DNA of 64,000 nt from Diplolepis rosae (GCA_030998225.1 JAPYXD010000704.1:15252001-15316000), one strand, 5' to 3'. Shown: positions 20,000 through 31,855, counted from the stretch's first letter. Numbers and translations are program-made. Notes: a model not told the origin generated them from the letters alone.

Positions 20000-22900
20000 C
20001 TAATTAAACCACTGAGTTGAATTTCGGATTCTTTTATAGACAGCCAGTTCAACATTTGTATTCTCCTCAAGAACAGAATCATATACTCCCACAATTTTTC
20101 CTTGGTAAAATATAGGATCACCTTTTTGACTCTGAAACAGTATAAAGCTATAATTTTAAACTATATCCCAAAATAATTTGAGCTGATAAATTGACTAATT
20201 CAGATTTGAAGAGTTCGTATCTAAATTGGTATAATTTTCATAGAGATATTATAGATAGAGGAGACATGCCAGCCTGAAGCCTGTCAGCTCGGGCGAGAGA
20301 GAGAGTGAATTTCGGGTTAGGCTGTCTCTCGCTAACGCCGAGGCTAGCGCGGTACGCGTAGACAGACAGAAAAAACCACTTATCGTCTCTCTCTTTCGCT
20401 CTCACCGATTTTGCAGACTGACGTTGCCACTTACAGAGCGGCCTATGGCTTGTCGACTCTATCTATAATACCAGGTGTACAAGTATGAAACCGGTAATTT
20501 TTTTGAGAAAATACACGTTATTTAATAAAAATGGTTATATATTCAATCTTCAAAGTAACGACCATTGCTAGCCACACATTTTTCCCATCTCTCTGGCAAT
20601 TTGTGTATGCCTCGCCAAAAAAATTGTTCGTTTTTTGAGTCAAACCAGTCATCGAGCCATTTTTTCACATTTTCGTACGAATCGAAGCGCTGTTCAGCAA
20701 GTGCGTGCCCCATTGATGAAAATAAGTGGTAGTCAGATGGAGCCAAGTCTGGTGAATAAGCCGCATGGGGGAGGGCTTCCCAGCTGTACGAATTTACCAA
20801 TTCCCGAGTCTTTTTTGTTCGATGTGCTGGTGCATTGTCATCAAGAAAAATCACTTTGTGTTGCCTAGTTTGATATTCTGGACGTTTTTGTCGCAAAGCA
20901 CGATTCAAATCGGCCAATTGTTGTTGGTAGCGTTGACCAGTAACTGTTTCACCTGGTTTCAGAAGGTCAAACCAGATAAATGCTTCCAAAGCAGATTTCT
21001 TCAATTGGTAACAGAAAATCAATGATGTCCGCAAATCGTAGTTTGAAGGCACAAAAATCGACATTTTTACTAGCGAAAAAAAATTAGTTGTATGGAACTT
21101 GATTGTTTATGAACTGAATATTGTTGACAGAACTCAATGCGAAGAAATGGCGTCAATGATTTGGTTTGACAGAGCGTATAGTTTTACCTAGCGACACATA
21201 GATGTCATTACCGGTTTCATACTTGTACACCTGGTATCTCTATGATAATTTTAGATACTTACTGTATAACATTCACTAAGTGCGTTTTGTGTTACAAACA
21301 TAAGCCCATCTATTAATCCTTCATAAAGACCTATTTTTACACCAACTTTTCGTTCCTGTGACACACCAAAAGTACAAGTTTTTATTAAGTTGGGGCAGAC
21401 ATTTCCGTAGTACAAGGTAATTGTTTACTGTTGTGTTTCATTAAATGTACTGGAAGTCTTTCGCAGTAACGTATATTAAATTTAATATATTATTATGTGC
21501 CTCCGGTGCATAAACGCGTTTTTATGCTACAGTTGAGAGTAGTGTAATGTTGTGTATTACGATACAGAGAAACATAATGTAAAAATTTAACTGCGCATGT
21601 GCCTATTACGATACAGCGGAGCATAACCTTCTTCTTCTTCTTATTCTTCTTCTTCGTACATGGCCTGGAAGTATTCGTGAAATGTCAAGTGAGATGGGCG
21701 ATAATCACGGCAATTTCGAACTTTTTAGATTGGATTTGAGTGTACGCAGAAAAACTCGTAAATGCGCCGAAGTCATACAAAATAGAATATGCGCCAATGC
21801 ACACATTTTGGGTGATTACGAGACTGGCTTTAAATGCTCGCAGGACTGATCGCGCCTCGGCTTTGACTCAGCTACGCCTCACATAAGCCTCGACTATGCC
21901 TTGGCTTCAATCTCCTGCGAGCATTGTCGCTCGTCGCGTAATAACCCTCATTATGCGCCTAGGCACATAATATACTATTATCTTCAAAAATAAAAACTTT
22001 AAATATTAAATTAGCTCTGATTTTTTTTTTTAAGTTTCACTCTGTTTTTTATGAGTGAGACATTTTCTTTATTTACAATTCATTTTTATTTTTAGAAACG
22101 TGATTCCTTACAGCGGGCGAACAGACCGCTCAGTGACGACAAAACTACTTGGTGCAGCGTTGCTCTTCTGACCTTATAATAACGCCCTGTCTACTCTGTA
22201 CCCTATCGCTCCGTGGTACATTCCTTAAAATCGGATTCCGCAAAATTAACGTTCCGGTGTATTTTAAATCAACATGTAGGTATTTAATTTCATAGGAAAG
22301 TCGTTTAGTCTAGTACGTTAAAATCGTAAAACTGAACATTGGATAATAAGATTTTAAAAGTTACGACCTAATATATCAAATGGTCATTTGATTAATTAAA
22401 TGCTATTTATGAACATTCATTTTTTTCCATCCACTTTGAAAGAAACAATCAAATTGATGTATTGATAATATTTTTGTTGCCTAAGAAACATCTATAGCTG
22501 ATAGAAAGCGAATTCGGTGTTAGGATATAACTTAAATTCTTTTCAAAATGGCAATCTGATGGATACAGGGCCAAAAAACCTTAAATCTTGTCACCAAAGG
22601 GGATCGAAAAATTCTTTTCCATGCATTAGAAAGCGATAATTACCATTGTACTGGGTATTTAACAACTGTGTATACCTACCTCGTTTTTGACGTACCATCC
22701 TAATGAAATAACATTGACTCTCTCAGGTATGATATCAAAGTAGAATAGTTCACGAGGATCACCTAGTTTATACTGTCCTAAATTATAAATCGGTGATTCA
22801 ACCTGAAACGAACAATGTAAAATTTGTTCATAAAAAATATTTAAGAACAAAGAAGTCTTGTTGCTCGTGTAATTTAATATAAATTTAGTATTATTATATT

Positions 22901-25900
22901 GGCCTAACATTTTAAGATCTCTGATTCCCAAAATAACTTAAAACGTATATGTTTTTGAAAAAACTGTTCAACAGCAAAAATATTTGTCCTTTAAAAATCT
23001 ACCTAATGGAAAACTTAGTACCAAGGTACGTAGCCTGTTTTGGGGCCTGTTTGGACGAATGTGAATTTTTGAAATGAGAACGCCCACATTCGAATCAAAA
23101 TTCGTATTCAGGATGTTTTTGCAAATCGAAACATGTATATATTTTTTAAGTCCGATGCTTGATTGAAGCTCGGTCAGAGCCAAGATTGTTCTTTACAATG
23201 ACTATCCGTTCTTCAAATGATTAATGATTGGAGCAATGTTTTTCACTCATTCAGCTAACTAAGACAAGACTAAGTGTCTAGCTAACTAAGGCTAACTAAC
23301 TGTAAGCTGGAACCAACCGCCCGCGAAGTTTAAAGCCGAAAGGCGGCTCCGCGGGCGGTGTATTGGTTCGAGAGAGGGGGTTTTTTGGTTTTGACAGGTA
23401 TGCCTAGACCCGTCCTAGGAGAGTCCTGTACAACGTCTATAAAAGATTTCGCCATTTTTCCTCCTCACCCAAAAAAAAAAAGGAAAAAAAGATGTCCAGT
23501 TAATTAAGGCAAGTGCGTCAGTAACAATTTTGCAATATGCAATCTCTTAGTAGGAATTCGATACAGATCTCCTAATCATTTGCTCATTAACTAAACCAGC
23601 TTCTTCAAGTATTCGATTTGACAGTTTCTCCAAATTTGCTGATTTTGTTTTGTAGACCTTGTTTTTTCAAGTATCCCCAAAGGAATCAACCAAAGTGTGT
23701 TAAATCCGGGAATCGAGCTGGCCCTTCAATTGCCGCTTTTCTATCAGTCCATCTGCGAGGCAATTGACTTTCCAAATAAGCGCGCACATTAATACCATAA
23801 TGAGGTGCTGCTCCATCTTGCTCATACCCGATCTCAGCAAGGTTGTCATTTACATCTTTTATTCGAGGTCATGTGTTCTCTCGTAATATAGAATGGCCCA
23901 ACTATGGCGTTATTTGAAAGACCTGCCTAAACATTCACCTTTTGCGAATATTGGGTGTTTTGCGCAGAATCCAACGACGTTAAAATGCGTTGAATAAAAT
24001 CTTCAACCAATTAAAAAATATAATAACCATAACTCGTTTGACAGAAAATGCAGCTTTGACGTCTATAAACAGTAAATACACTTTTTACAAGGGTTGATTT
24101 TACACATTATTATTATATTTCTTCATACAATCAAAAACAGAAAGGTCAGCAGGAAACTAGTCTTTTGAGTCGTGAACGTAAGAACGGTGGAATGAGCTAG
24201 AAGAACCTCCCAGGGTAAGCATTTGAAACAGGGATGGGTGGGAAGACAATTTTGGAGAACCACTTCTATAAGGGAAAATATGGTTCACAGATGGCTCTAG
24301 AAGTCAGAAGAGGACGGGAGTGAGCTTTTATAACACTACAGAGGCGAAGACTGGCAGTCCCTTTAGGCCACTACGTTACTGTCATGTAGGCAAAAATGCT
24401 GGCCATTTAACTCTGTGCTGAATTCATCATAAACATGGGAAAGAGCGGAGATTATTTTACGATTTGCTCTGGGAGCTAAGCAGAGCTCGCCACAGTCGGA
24501 AAATAAAATACCACATCGATACTGGTGTGAGAATACTTTTTGTTTATCTTATATATCAGGTGTACAAATAAGTTTCTGCCGTTTTTTATCAAAAATTTGG
24601 CATTTATTGTGGAAGAATGGAACCTTATGTTTTATTCGAAGTATTGTCCATCGTTTTACATCTGTCATTTTCAATCAAAACTTACTGGTGACACCAACTT
24701 TTGTCAAACGGCGAAGACTTATTTGTACACCTGATATGTTTTACCACAGATGTTAGGAAACTTGTAAACTATGTTGGTTTGGTTGATTTTTCCGAATATA
24801 ACATATATGATTTCCTAGTTTAATAAATTCATCAAGTTTAGAGTTGAAATCGTTTTTATCTTACATCAGACACTACAGTGTAGTGTAGCTAAGCCGGAGC
24901 ACTTCTGACGTACGTAGAGTGAAGGCACTGTGCAAAGGAAGGCATGGAGTTTGCTGGTGTTTATCTGACTTCAAATTATTTATAACTGCAACTCGATCTA
25001 GTAAAAATTCGGGTTTGAATAACTTGCTTTATTCCGTACCGTTGCAAGTAAGAGTGAGCACTCGAGACTCGTGACGTATAAACGCTATGGCTGCCGACTA
25101 ACAACTGCTAACAACTGTCTTGCCAACATGGCCGCATGAAGAATATGAACAACATAGATGCAATTTAGTTGGAAGGGAAATATTCCCCACAAAGAGAATC
25201 AAGTGAAGAAACGCAAATTGTAGGCAGTACGTCTATTATTATTCAAAGTTCTATCTAATTTTTGAAATCTAAAACCTTTTACAATAAGAACAGAATAATA
25301 ACCTTATTTTTCTTACCAGTTTGGATCCCAGGTCACAGTGGCATTGCCGATAATAAGGTGGCGAACAATATGGTCAGGTGACCTAGATAACAATTGTGCG
25401 ATTCACATCATCCGCAGAGTGTGATTCTTATACCGTGCATGCGATAACGCATTCATTTCGCTACCATGAAATGATAGGCACGTAGCTGCAAGCGTTATGA
25501 GATGCATTTTGCCTAAAATTTCCACACAAAAAAGACTACATCTATATTTGATATGAAACTACAGTGATTAGATTCAAAATATTTTTCTTATTTAGCTCAG
25601 TAACGAAATGTAACGAAAGTTTCCTTTGGATCCCTAAGTTTAAAACAGTTATTGTGTATTCCTGAGTATTAAAGAAATTATTTATGTAATCCGTTGCCCA
25701 TTGGCATTCAAAGTTATAATAGCCAGCATTCATCGTTATTCATGCTTGGTTGATATATATGTACACACACACATTTCTCGTCCTTTGCACTAATGAACGT
25801 ACCTTATTTATTTATAAAGTATTTGTGCCATTCGTGAATCACGAAATTTTATAGCTTTAATTAAATTTCTTATAAAATATTTTACTTTCTTTCTATTTTA

Positions 25901-28900
25901 CAGTTATTAGTTACATGTTTTACTAGAGTGTTTGATATTGATGTGATATTTCTATGAGAGGTCGCCACTAATAACAAACGGCTATCATTGTTGACAAGCT
26001 CCACCCTTCAAACCTCTTCTGTCAAAATTTGAGCCAAATCCATTCATTAGTTTATAAGTTACAATGTCTGAAAGCAACCAACCTCCGAATTTATTGAAAA
26101 GATGGAAAGAAGTGAATTTCGTGTGTTGATTAAACACTACTTTTTACGTGGAAAAACCTTATCAGAAACCTAGGCCAAGCTCGATGAATATTATTCAGAC
26201 TGCTCCGTCGTATGGAACGGTTTACGGAATTCCGTTGTGATCGTATAAGCACAGAAACTATACCAAGTCCAGGTCGTTCAAATGAGATTACTACACCAGA
26301 AATTATCAATAAAATTCATAAGAAGAAAATAAGAGAAGAAAATCGCGGAGTAAGCCTGGCCATGTATTAACATCGTCGACAAACAATCGACTACAATTGA
26401 TGCGTTTGAGCCGAGCACTGAAGGCAAAACAGCTGCTATACAAGCAGAAACACGATAAAGTGATTTTGCAGCATGACAACGCTCGGCCACATGTTGCAAA
26501 ACCGGCATCACAGGTATCCCAAATTTATTTACGTGTGCATTCGTTTTAACGTCTAATAAGACATTAATCGTTGGTCAGATAAGTCACATAACTGTGTATG
26601 GAGTACTTCTGCCTCCAGACCTAATTTTCGAATCTGATCGTCGTAACGAAGTTATGGCTCGCGCAGTACAAAATGGAGTTTACATGACTGCTTACGATTT
26701 TCGCTTGTTTCCTGCGCTCTGTCTTTCTTCGCCCATTCCCCTCACTTCATTTACTTTTTTTAATTTAAAAAAGAAAACAAAAATTTGGTATGAAGCTAGA
26801 ACTAGATTTTCAGCCAAATTGGTGAAGTATTTTTCTATTTGTTTTATGCGGGGTTTTTTCACAATTTACTTGAAAATTAGTAGTTTTCCCTGTTTCAAGG
26901 TTTACTGAAATATTTGCTTAGAAATACTTACAGGTGCCATCGTGATACCTCCAAGACTTCGATACAAATCATGTCCACACACTCGAGGTATGGGAGAATC
27001 ATTACCCATATTTAAAGGCAAAACTACCTGGGGATCTATGTTGCTAGATAAGCATTTCTTATTCGTTATTAAAGCATCCCTCCTATAAAAGATCCCGGTA
27101 CAAAGCGATTTACCCCATTCATCAGTCAACACAGCCATGAAAGTTCTCACGTCATATGCCCATACCAGAGAAAAAGGTTCTTTTACGAATGTAAAGTCGA
27201 ATGCATCCATTCTCGATTCAAGTTCTGTGAAAAGTACATTAAAAAATTAGAATTTAACATCAGCGTTGTAATCGAGCGTGTGCGTGATTCGACGAGAACG
27301 TATCGTCCTATATAAGTGTGGTTTACTAGGTTTATATATGTGAGGTTATAAGTTAGGTGTATTTGCACTCTAAAATGCCTTTTTAAATGCTATCTTTTTA
27401 ACGTCAAAGTATTTCCTTTGGTCTGCAAATGAAATCCTTTGTTGCACAGAGGAAATATAATTTCGAGGATAAAATAAAACAAATTGTATGATATAACCTA
27501 TAATAAATGTACATAAGCCCAACATTGACAAAAGTCAATATTGAATCGATCATTATCAATACTATAATAACGATCCGTCTTAGATTTCAGTTTAAAAAAA
27601 TTTTAAGATACAACTTTGCTTGCACTACAAATTTTTCAATACGTGTAAAAATTGAAAGTCCATTGTCTATTAAATATAATGTTGAAAAAATGTTTTCAAA
27701 ATAATTTTTAAACTTCCCAAATTTTCACGTTGCACTCTGGGATTCCTAATATTTGAAAGGAATCCATTTTCTTGACACATCCACGTTCATTAATCGCGAT
27801 GATAAAAGGATATATCGCGTAACACAAAAATTACTCGCTTATAACACGTGGATCAATAAGTCCCAGGACTAACTAGGAAAAACACATTTTTTTGGCAAAA
27901 CTCGACTTTATTCATGAACATAGTCTCCTTCAAAAGCAACACAATCAGTCCAGCGCTTCTCTAACATTTCAATACCTTTCTTGTAGAACGATTTATCTTT
28001 GGCCTCGAAATAAGCGTTCGTTTCGGTGATGACTTCCTTGTTGGAGTTGAATCTCTTTCCTTGGAGCATTTTTTTGAGGTCTGCAAACAGGTAGTAGTCG
28101 CTGGGGGCCAGATCCGGTTAATATGGTGGGCGCGGAAACAATTCGAAGCTCAATTCATTCAATTTCGCCATGGTAGCGAGCGACTTGTGACACGGCGTAT
28201 TGTCTTGGTGAAAGAGCACTTTTTTCTTCTTTATTTGGAGCCGTTTCTCACCGATTTCGTTCTTCAAACGCATCAATTGGCCAATGTAACGTTCGCTATT
28301 GATCGTCTTACCTTTTTCAAGGTAGTCGATGAACAAAACTCCATGAGCATCCCAAAATACTGAGGCCATAACCTTATCGGCCCACATTTGCGTTTTTGGC
28401 CGCTTTGGACGCTTCTCACCGACTGCAGTCCACTCGGCTGACGACCGCTTTGACTCCGAAGTGTAGCGATGGATCCAGGTTTCGTCCATTGTCACATACC
28501 GACGCAAAAAATTCGGTTTATTTCAGCGAAACTACTCCAAACAGCGCTCGGAATCAACAACACGTTGTCGTTTTTGATCCACCGTGAGCCGTATGATATC
28601 TTTAAGGTGTCAGCTATCTCACGCAATTTTAATTTACGGTTTTCGAAAACGATTTGGTGGACATTTTTTATGGTTTCCGGTGTAACTACCTCATTTGGCC
28701 GGCCGGAGCGTTCAGCATCTTCAGGGTCTGTACGACCACGTTTAAACTCAGCATACCACCAACAAATGGTTGTTTTTGATGGAGCAGAGTTCCCGTAGCA
28801 CTTGTCAAGCCATTGCTGAGCTTGCACTGTGTTTTTTTTCATCAAAAAGCAATGGTAAATCAACACACAAAATTGTTTCGAATACATTGTTTTGAGAATA

Positions 28901-30126
28901 TCAAGATTAGCGTCATTTAAATCACTGTAACTCGTGGAGCAAACATCAGAATGTCATGAAATTTTGACAGGTATCTTTTGAAGGTTGGTACTCATGAAAA
29001 ATTATACAGAACTTTTGTTGGCAACGCCATCTATGTGTCAGTCCCGGGACTTATTGATCCACGTGTTATTAATTAAGCACTAGACACACTGAATGGTGTG
29101 TACACACTGTGTGTGTGCGTGTGTGTATATATTTGTATAATGTTTATGTTCTATGTGTGTATCTATGTATCGCCTATTATTATTATTATTCAGGTTGGGT
29201 GAAGTAAGTATTTATCAAATTCATTTTATTCGACTAGGATTTAAAAGATGTTGAAATGTCCTTATGTTCCAAGTTTAAGGGGACTAGGGTGTCAAAAAAT
29301 CGATTTTTTTTATTGCATTTTTCAAAATCATTACTATTTAAAAGGTAAATGCCAAAGTTTTAAATCGTTTGGATGAAAAATGAAAAAATGAGAGACAAAA
29401 ATGCTGAGCGCCTTTCGCAAAAATTGGCGGACCGCTGGAAATAGAAGCTTATTTTATGTTTGTTCCGTTTGCAGTGATTGCAAAAAAACGGAGGTTCAGA
29501 TCGGTTTCAAATTTTTTTTGCTTTCGCAGAACATGTTCCTTTACGGGCTGAACCTCCGTATTAAGCTGTAAAAATTTCTGATTTTGAGAAAAAAATTCAT
29601 AAACATGAATTTTTTGTGAAAAATTTTCACTTTTTAAATATTTCTTGAATTTTTTGAAAAAATTTTAATTTTTTTTTTATTTAAACAGGTTTAGCCCAGA
29701 GAGGGAAGTATTAAGAACATAACGCACTTTGAAAAATTCAATTCTCATTATTAGAACAGAAGATATTACTGCAAAAAGTTTCTTGTTTTGTTAAATTGTT
29801 TATTTAATTATATAATTGTATATTTGAATTTTTCAATAAAAAAATATTGTTTGTATTCTATTCAATTGCTATAAATAACCCATGAAAAAAAAATATTTAT
29901 ATCCTGATATTTACTTTTTAATTAGACTTTGAATATAGGATTAGTTTGACTTTATAGTCCCCTTAACCGACAGAGTCGAGTAAAATTACTCCAACTATTT
30001 TTCCCCGTGTGGTAAGGCCATAATAAAAAAAGTACTAAATAAGAACTGTGTTGAGAATTTATTACCTCGTGAACTAGCGACAGCTGATAAGAGCACGCAA
30101 AGTGCTTTCATGACTACACCTTTCAT
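20000..30126 (-). CDS. secreted trypsin-like serine protease homologue (catalytically dead), 5 exons
   Basis: Minus strand, exons 30126-30066, 27224-26932, 22802-22680, 21355-21263 and 20131-20000. All introns are GT-AG, phases are 1,0,0,0, and the 702 nt close to 233 aa plus stop. Exon 1 encodes a signal peptide (MKGVVMKALCVLLSAVASS). Exon 2 has the barrel start WGKSLCTGIFYRRDALITNKKC, where the usual TAAHC became TNKKC, so the catalytic His is lost. Exon 3 has VNVISLGWYV (the GWG strand). Exon 4 has LMFVTQNALSEC. Exon 5 has SQKGDPIFYQGKIVGVY (where GDSGGP would be; Ser lost) and AVYKRIRNSTQWF. It is therefore a secreted pseudo-protease of the S1 fold, of a kind often found in insect immunity or venom; the role here is not known. 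It is short for the family and could be an over-trimmed model or a recent pseudogene, but every splice and frame is intact. Confidence 0.78.
20471..21234 (-). mobile_element. deleted mariner (DD34D) nested in the hAT MITE
   Basis: Ends CCAGGTGTACAAGTATGAAA and TTTCATACTTGTACACCTGG with TA at 20469-20470 and 21235-21236. The N-terminal and first-Asp portion is deleted; a C-terminal transposase frame remains. Confidence 0.88.
20543..21064 (-). pseudogene. mariner transposase C-terminal half
   Basis: A 173-aa frame with AFIWFDLLKPGETVTGQRYQ, the second catalytic Asp in FLDDNAPAHRT and the third in YSPDLAPSDYHLF (34 residues between), and the C-terminal RWEKCVASNGRYFED. The start, MSIFVPSNYDLRTSLIF, is a deletion junction. 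A full mariner enzyme is about 345 aa, so roughly half is missing, including the DNA-binding domain and first Asp. Confidence 0.88.
21494..21970. mobile_element. foldback family copy 2, single arm (intron 3)
   Basis: Matches the right arm of 969-2486 from TATGTGCCTCCGG through the TTCTTCTTCTTATTC tract to GCGCCTAGGCACATA. The 11-bp minisatellite is shorter. The opposite arm and central palindrome are missing. Confidence 0.8.
23310..23368. repeat. GC-rich foldback in intron 2
   Basis: GGAACCAACCGCCCGCG is mirrored by CGCGGGCGGTGTATTGGTTC around AAAGCCGAAAGGCGG. It is preceded by short CTAACTAAG tandem copies (23262-23310). It is a strong hairpin in an AT-rich intron. Confidence 0.65.
23580..23945 (-). 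pseudogene. Tc1/IS630-type transposase relic (intron 2)
   Basis: Minus strand: QDGAAPHYGINVRAYLE, then LPRRWTDRKAAIEGPARFPD and, after a stop, FLWGYLKKQGLQNKI. This is the second-Asp block (QDGAAPH), the third-Asp block (FPDLT) and the FLWGYLK tail. Several stops and a shift show it is dead. Confidence 0.75.
24556..24734. mobile_element. 179-bp mariner-derived MITE (intron 2)
   Basis: Ends TCAGGTGTACAAATAAGTTT and GACTTATTTGTACACCTGA with TA duplications (24554-24555, 24735-24736). The interior matches both ends of 18759-19596 and lacks its nested insertion. Confidence 0.88.
26102..26515 (+). pseudogene. mariner transposase relic (intron 2)
   Basis: Scattered frames give MERSEFRVLIKHYFLRGKT and LSET-stop-AKLDEYYSD, then TPEIINKIHKKKIRE and finally HDKVILQHDNARPHVAKPA, the second catalytic Asp block. 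Frames change repeatedly and the region between is largely deleted. Opposite in strand to the host gene. Confidence 0.75.
27844..29066 (-). mobile_element. near-complete mariner in intron 1
   Basis: Ends ACACGTGGATCAATAAGTCC and GGACTTATTGATCCACGTGT with TA duplications (27842-27843, 29067-29068). It carries a damaged transposase on the same strand as the host gene. Confidence 0.9.
27900..28887 (-). pseudogene. mariner transposase, irritans-like, damaged
   Basis: Starts MYSKQFCVLIYHCFLMKKNT and continues with the helix-turn-helix half (TICWWYAEFKRGRTDPEDAE, RSGRPNEVVTPETIK). After KISYGS a short deletion and frameshift occur (about 28510-28590). Next come YVTMDETWIHRYTSESKRSS (first Asp), VLFHQDNTPCHKSLATMAKL (second Asp) and PPY-stop-PDLAPSDYYLFADLKKM (third Asp, with a TAA in place of the usual Ser), ending near ALEGDYVHE. 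The sequence style fits the irritans subfamily. It cannot make a functional enzyme. Confidence 0.85.
29275..29966. mobile_element. TTAA-flanked MITE, copy 2 (intron 1)
   Basis: TTAAGGGGACTA at the left and TAGTCCCCTTAA at the right, with GTCAAAAAATCGATTTTTTT near the left end as in the 4271-4995 copy. Very AT-rich interior, no coding. Confidence 0.65.
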
Positions 30127-30171
30127 CTTCGTTGATTTACGAAAACTTATTATGATTAATCTCTGTAGAGA

Positions 30172-30181
30172 CTATATATAG
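30172..30181 (-). promoter_or_regulatory. TATA box of the protease homologue
   Basis: The minus strand reads CTATATATAG about 46-55 bp upstream of the ATG at 30126, leaving room for a leader of about 20 bp. Confidence 0.55.
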
Positions 30182-31352
30182 CTGTTAGCAGGTTGTTACT
30201 GGAAAATTATGACCCCACTCTGCATCGAACAATTATGTTAATTCGAACTAATTTTGAAAATTGCCTCTTTTTTCTTCCTTTTGCATGAATTAATATTGAT
30301 ATTTTATCAGGTTCATTTGGCGTAAAGATTTTTTTTCAAATATCAAAAGTTTAACTTAAGTTACGGTGCTGATTAAACATTAAATCTTATTTCAAAATCT
30401 ACTTTTCATAACATATATATTGAAAGCAGAACTTTCTTTGCATGCAAATAGAGGAGGAATTGAGTCATTTTGACATTGAGTGGTGCAAATATATTGTAAC
30501 ACTACATTCCTACATTTTTATTATCTCTCTTTTGCTTTTGCGTTTGAAAGAGACGAGAATATCAAATACTGTACAACAGGGACTCCAAGTATTTCTTTAT
30601 TGCGTGCTTTGCAAAATATTATTTTTAACAAATTTTCCAGAGAAGATAGAAATGTAGAAAAATACAACCAAATTACTGACTTCTTTGAAAATTTTGTTAA
30701 AATTATTATTTCATTAATAAAGAGGTCGTATCCAATTGGCAAGGTCAGACCCCACCACACGGCTTCGAGATAAAAAATTGCTCAGAGTGAAATGCTAAAC
30801 TTGAATTTCATCATGCCTGAGAGAATATTTAGATAAAAGATAATTAGTATTTCAAATTGTTCAGGAACCTGAATGGAATTTAAGAGAAAATATGGAGCAT
30901 AATAAATTGATTTCTTTTAGCTAATAAAGAAAAACGTAGTAAAATCATAAATTAAAAATTAATAAACTGGTTTGATCATTAAAATTATAAATCATGAATA
31001 TTCGTAACACATGAAGTCTTGCTGATGTTGTTCTACGATAAAAATTTATAAGGGTAATATTCTATTTTTTAATATTTTAGTCGCTTATTTCAGAAAAATA
31101 TGTATCATAAGGTTACCAATAGTTTCTTATCAGTTGGAAATAAAATACTTATTCATTGTGACGTCCTAAAGCTTTAATTTGATAAATAGTTCCTAGCTAA
31201 AAGTCTAGAGTCTATTGCCTTATCCACGTTCCTCAGTTAATTGTTAAATGGTTAACAATTTTTCAGGGTTGAGGACAAGCCAATGAATTCTATGAAAATT
31301 ATTTAACGAGAATGATATTTATTAATTTTTTAAAAGGAACATAATAGTATAT
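30182..31352. other. no gene supported
   Basis: AT-rich. Overlapping frames at 30442-30773 end in a plausible-looking stretch (DRNVEKYNQITDFFENF) after a pyrimidine-rich tract, but nothing is recognisable. Confidence 0.4.
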
Positions 31353-31855
31353 TATGTGCCTAGGCGCATAATGAGGGTTATTACGAGACGAGCGACAATG
31401 CTCGCAGGAGATCGAAGCCGAGGTGCGATCAGTCCTGCGAGCATTTTAAGCGAGTCTCGTAATTACCCGAATTGTGTGGATTGGCACATATTCTATTTTA
31501 TGTGACTTTAGTGCGGATACGAGTTATTATGCGTACACTCGAATCTAATCTAGTATTGTAGTTGTTTGCGGCGCTAGTCATTACACTTGATATTTCGCGA
31601 CTATTTCTGGTCATTTTGATTTTCTCGATCTTGTGTAGTAGTAGCGTATTGTAATAGAGTATGTGCAGTTCAAAAGTACAAGGCTTTGTCAGTACGGTGC
31701 CAGCGCTGTACGAATAAGAAGAAGATTACACCCCGCTGTATGGTTAGAGGCAGATGCGCAGTTCAATTTTTACATTACATTCCTCTGTATCGTAATACAC
31801 AACATTATGCTACTCTCAACTGTAGCGTAAAAACGAGTTTACGCGCCGGAGGCAG
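31353..31855. mobile_element. foldback family copy 3, single arm
   Basis: Matches the left arm of copy 1 from TATGTGCCTAGGCGCATAAT to ACGCGCCGGAGGC. The 11-bp minisatellite is reduced to about one unit (GAAGCCGAGGTGCGATC). Confidence 0.8.

Larger units (their letters stand above)
20239..21244. mobile_element. hAT MITE copy 2 with a mariner inside (intron 4)
   Basis: Starts CATAGAGATATTATAGATAG and ends in TCTCTATG, with an exact 8-bp duplication ATAATTTT (20231-20238, 21245-21252). Outside the nested mariner (20471-21234) it is a close copy of 5868-6097. The mariner landed on a TA inside the right terminal repeat. Confidence 0.88.

Noticed and set aside
30442..30773. Overlapping plus-strand frames of 71 and 97 aa
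   Set aside because: No motif, membrane pattern or convincing splice site was found, and two frames are open by AT-rich chance. A terminal exon cannot be fully excluded.
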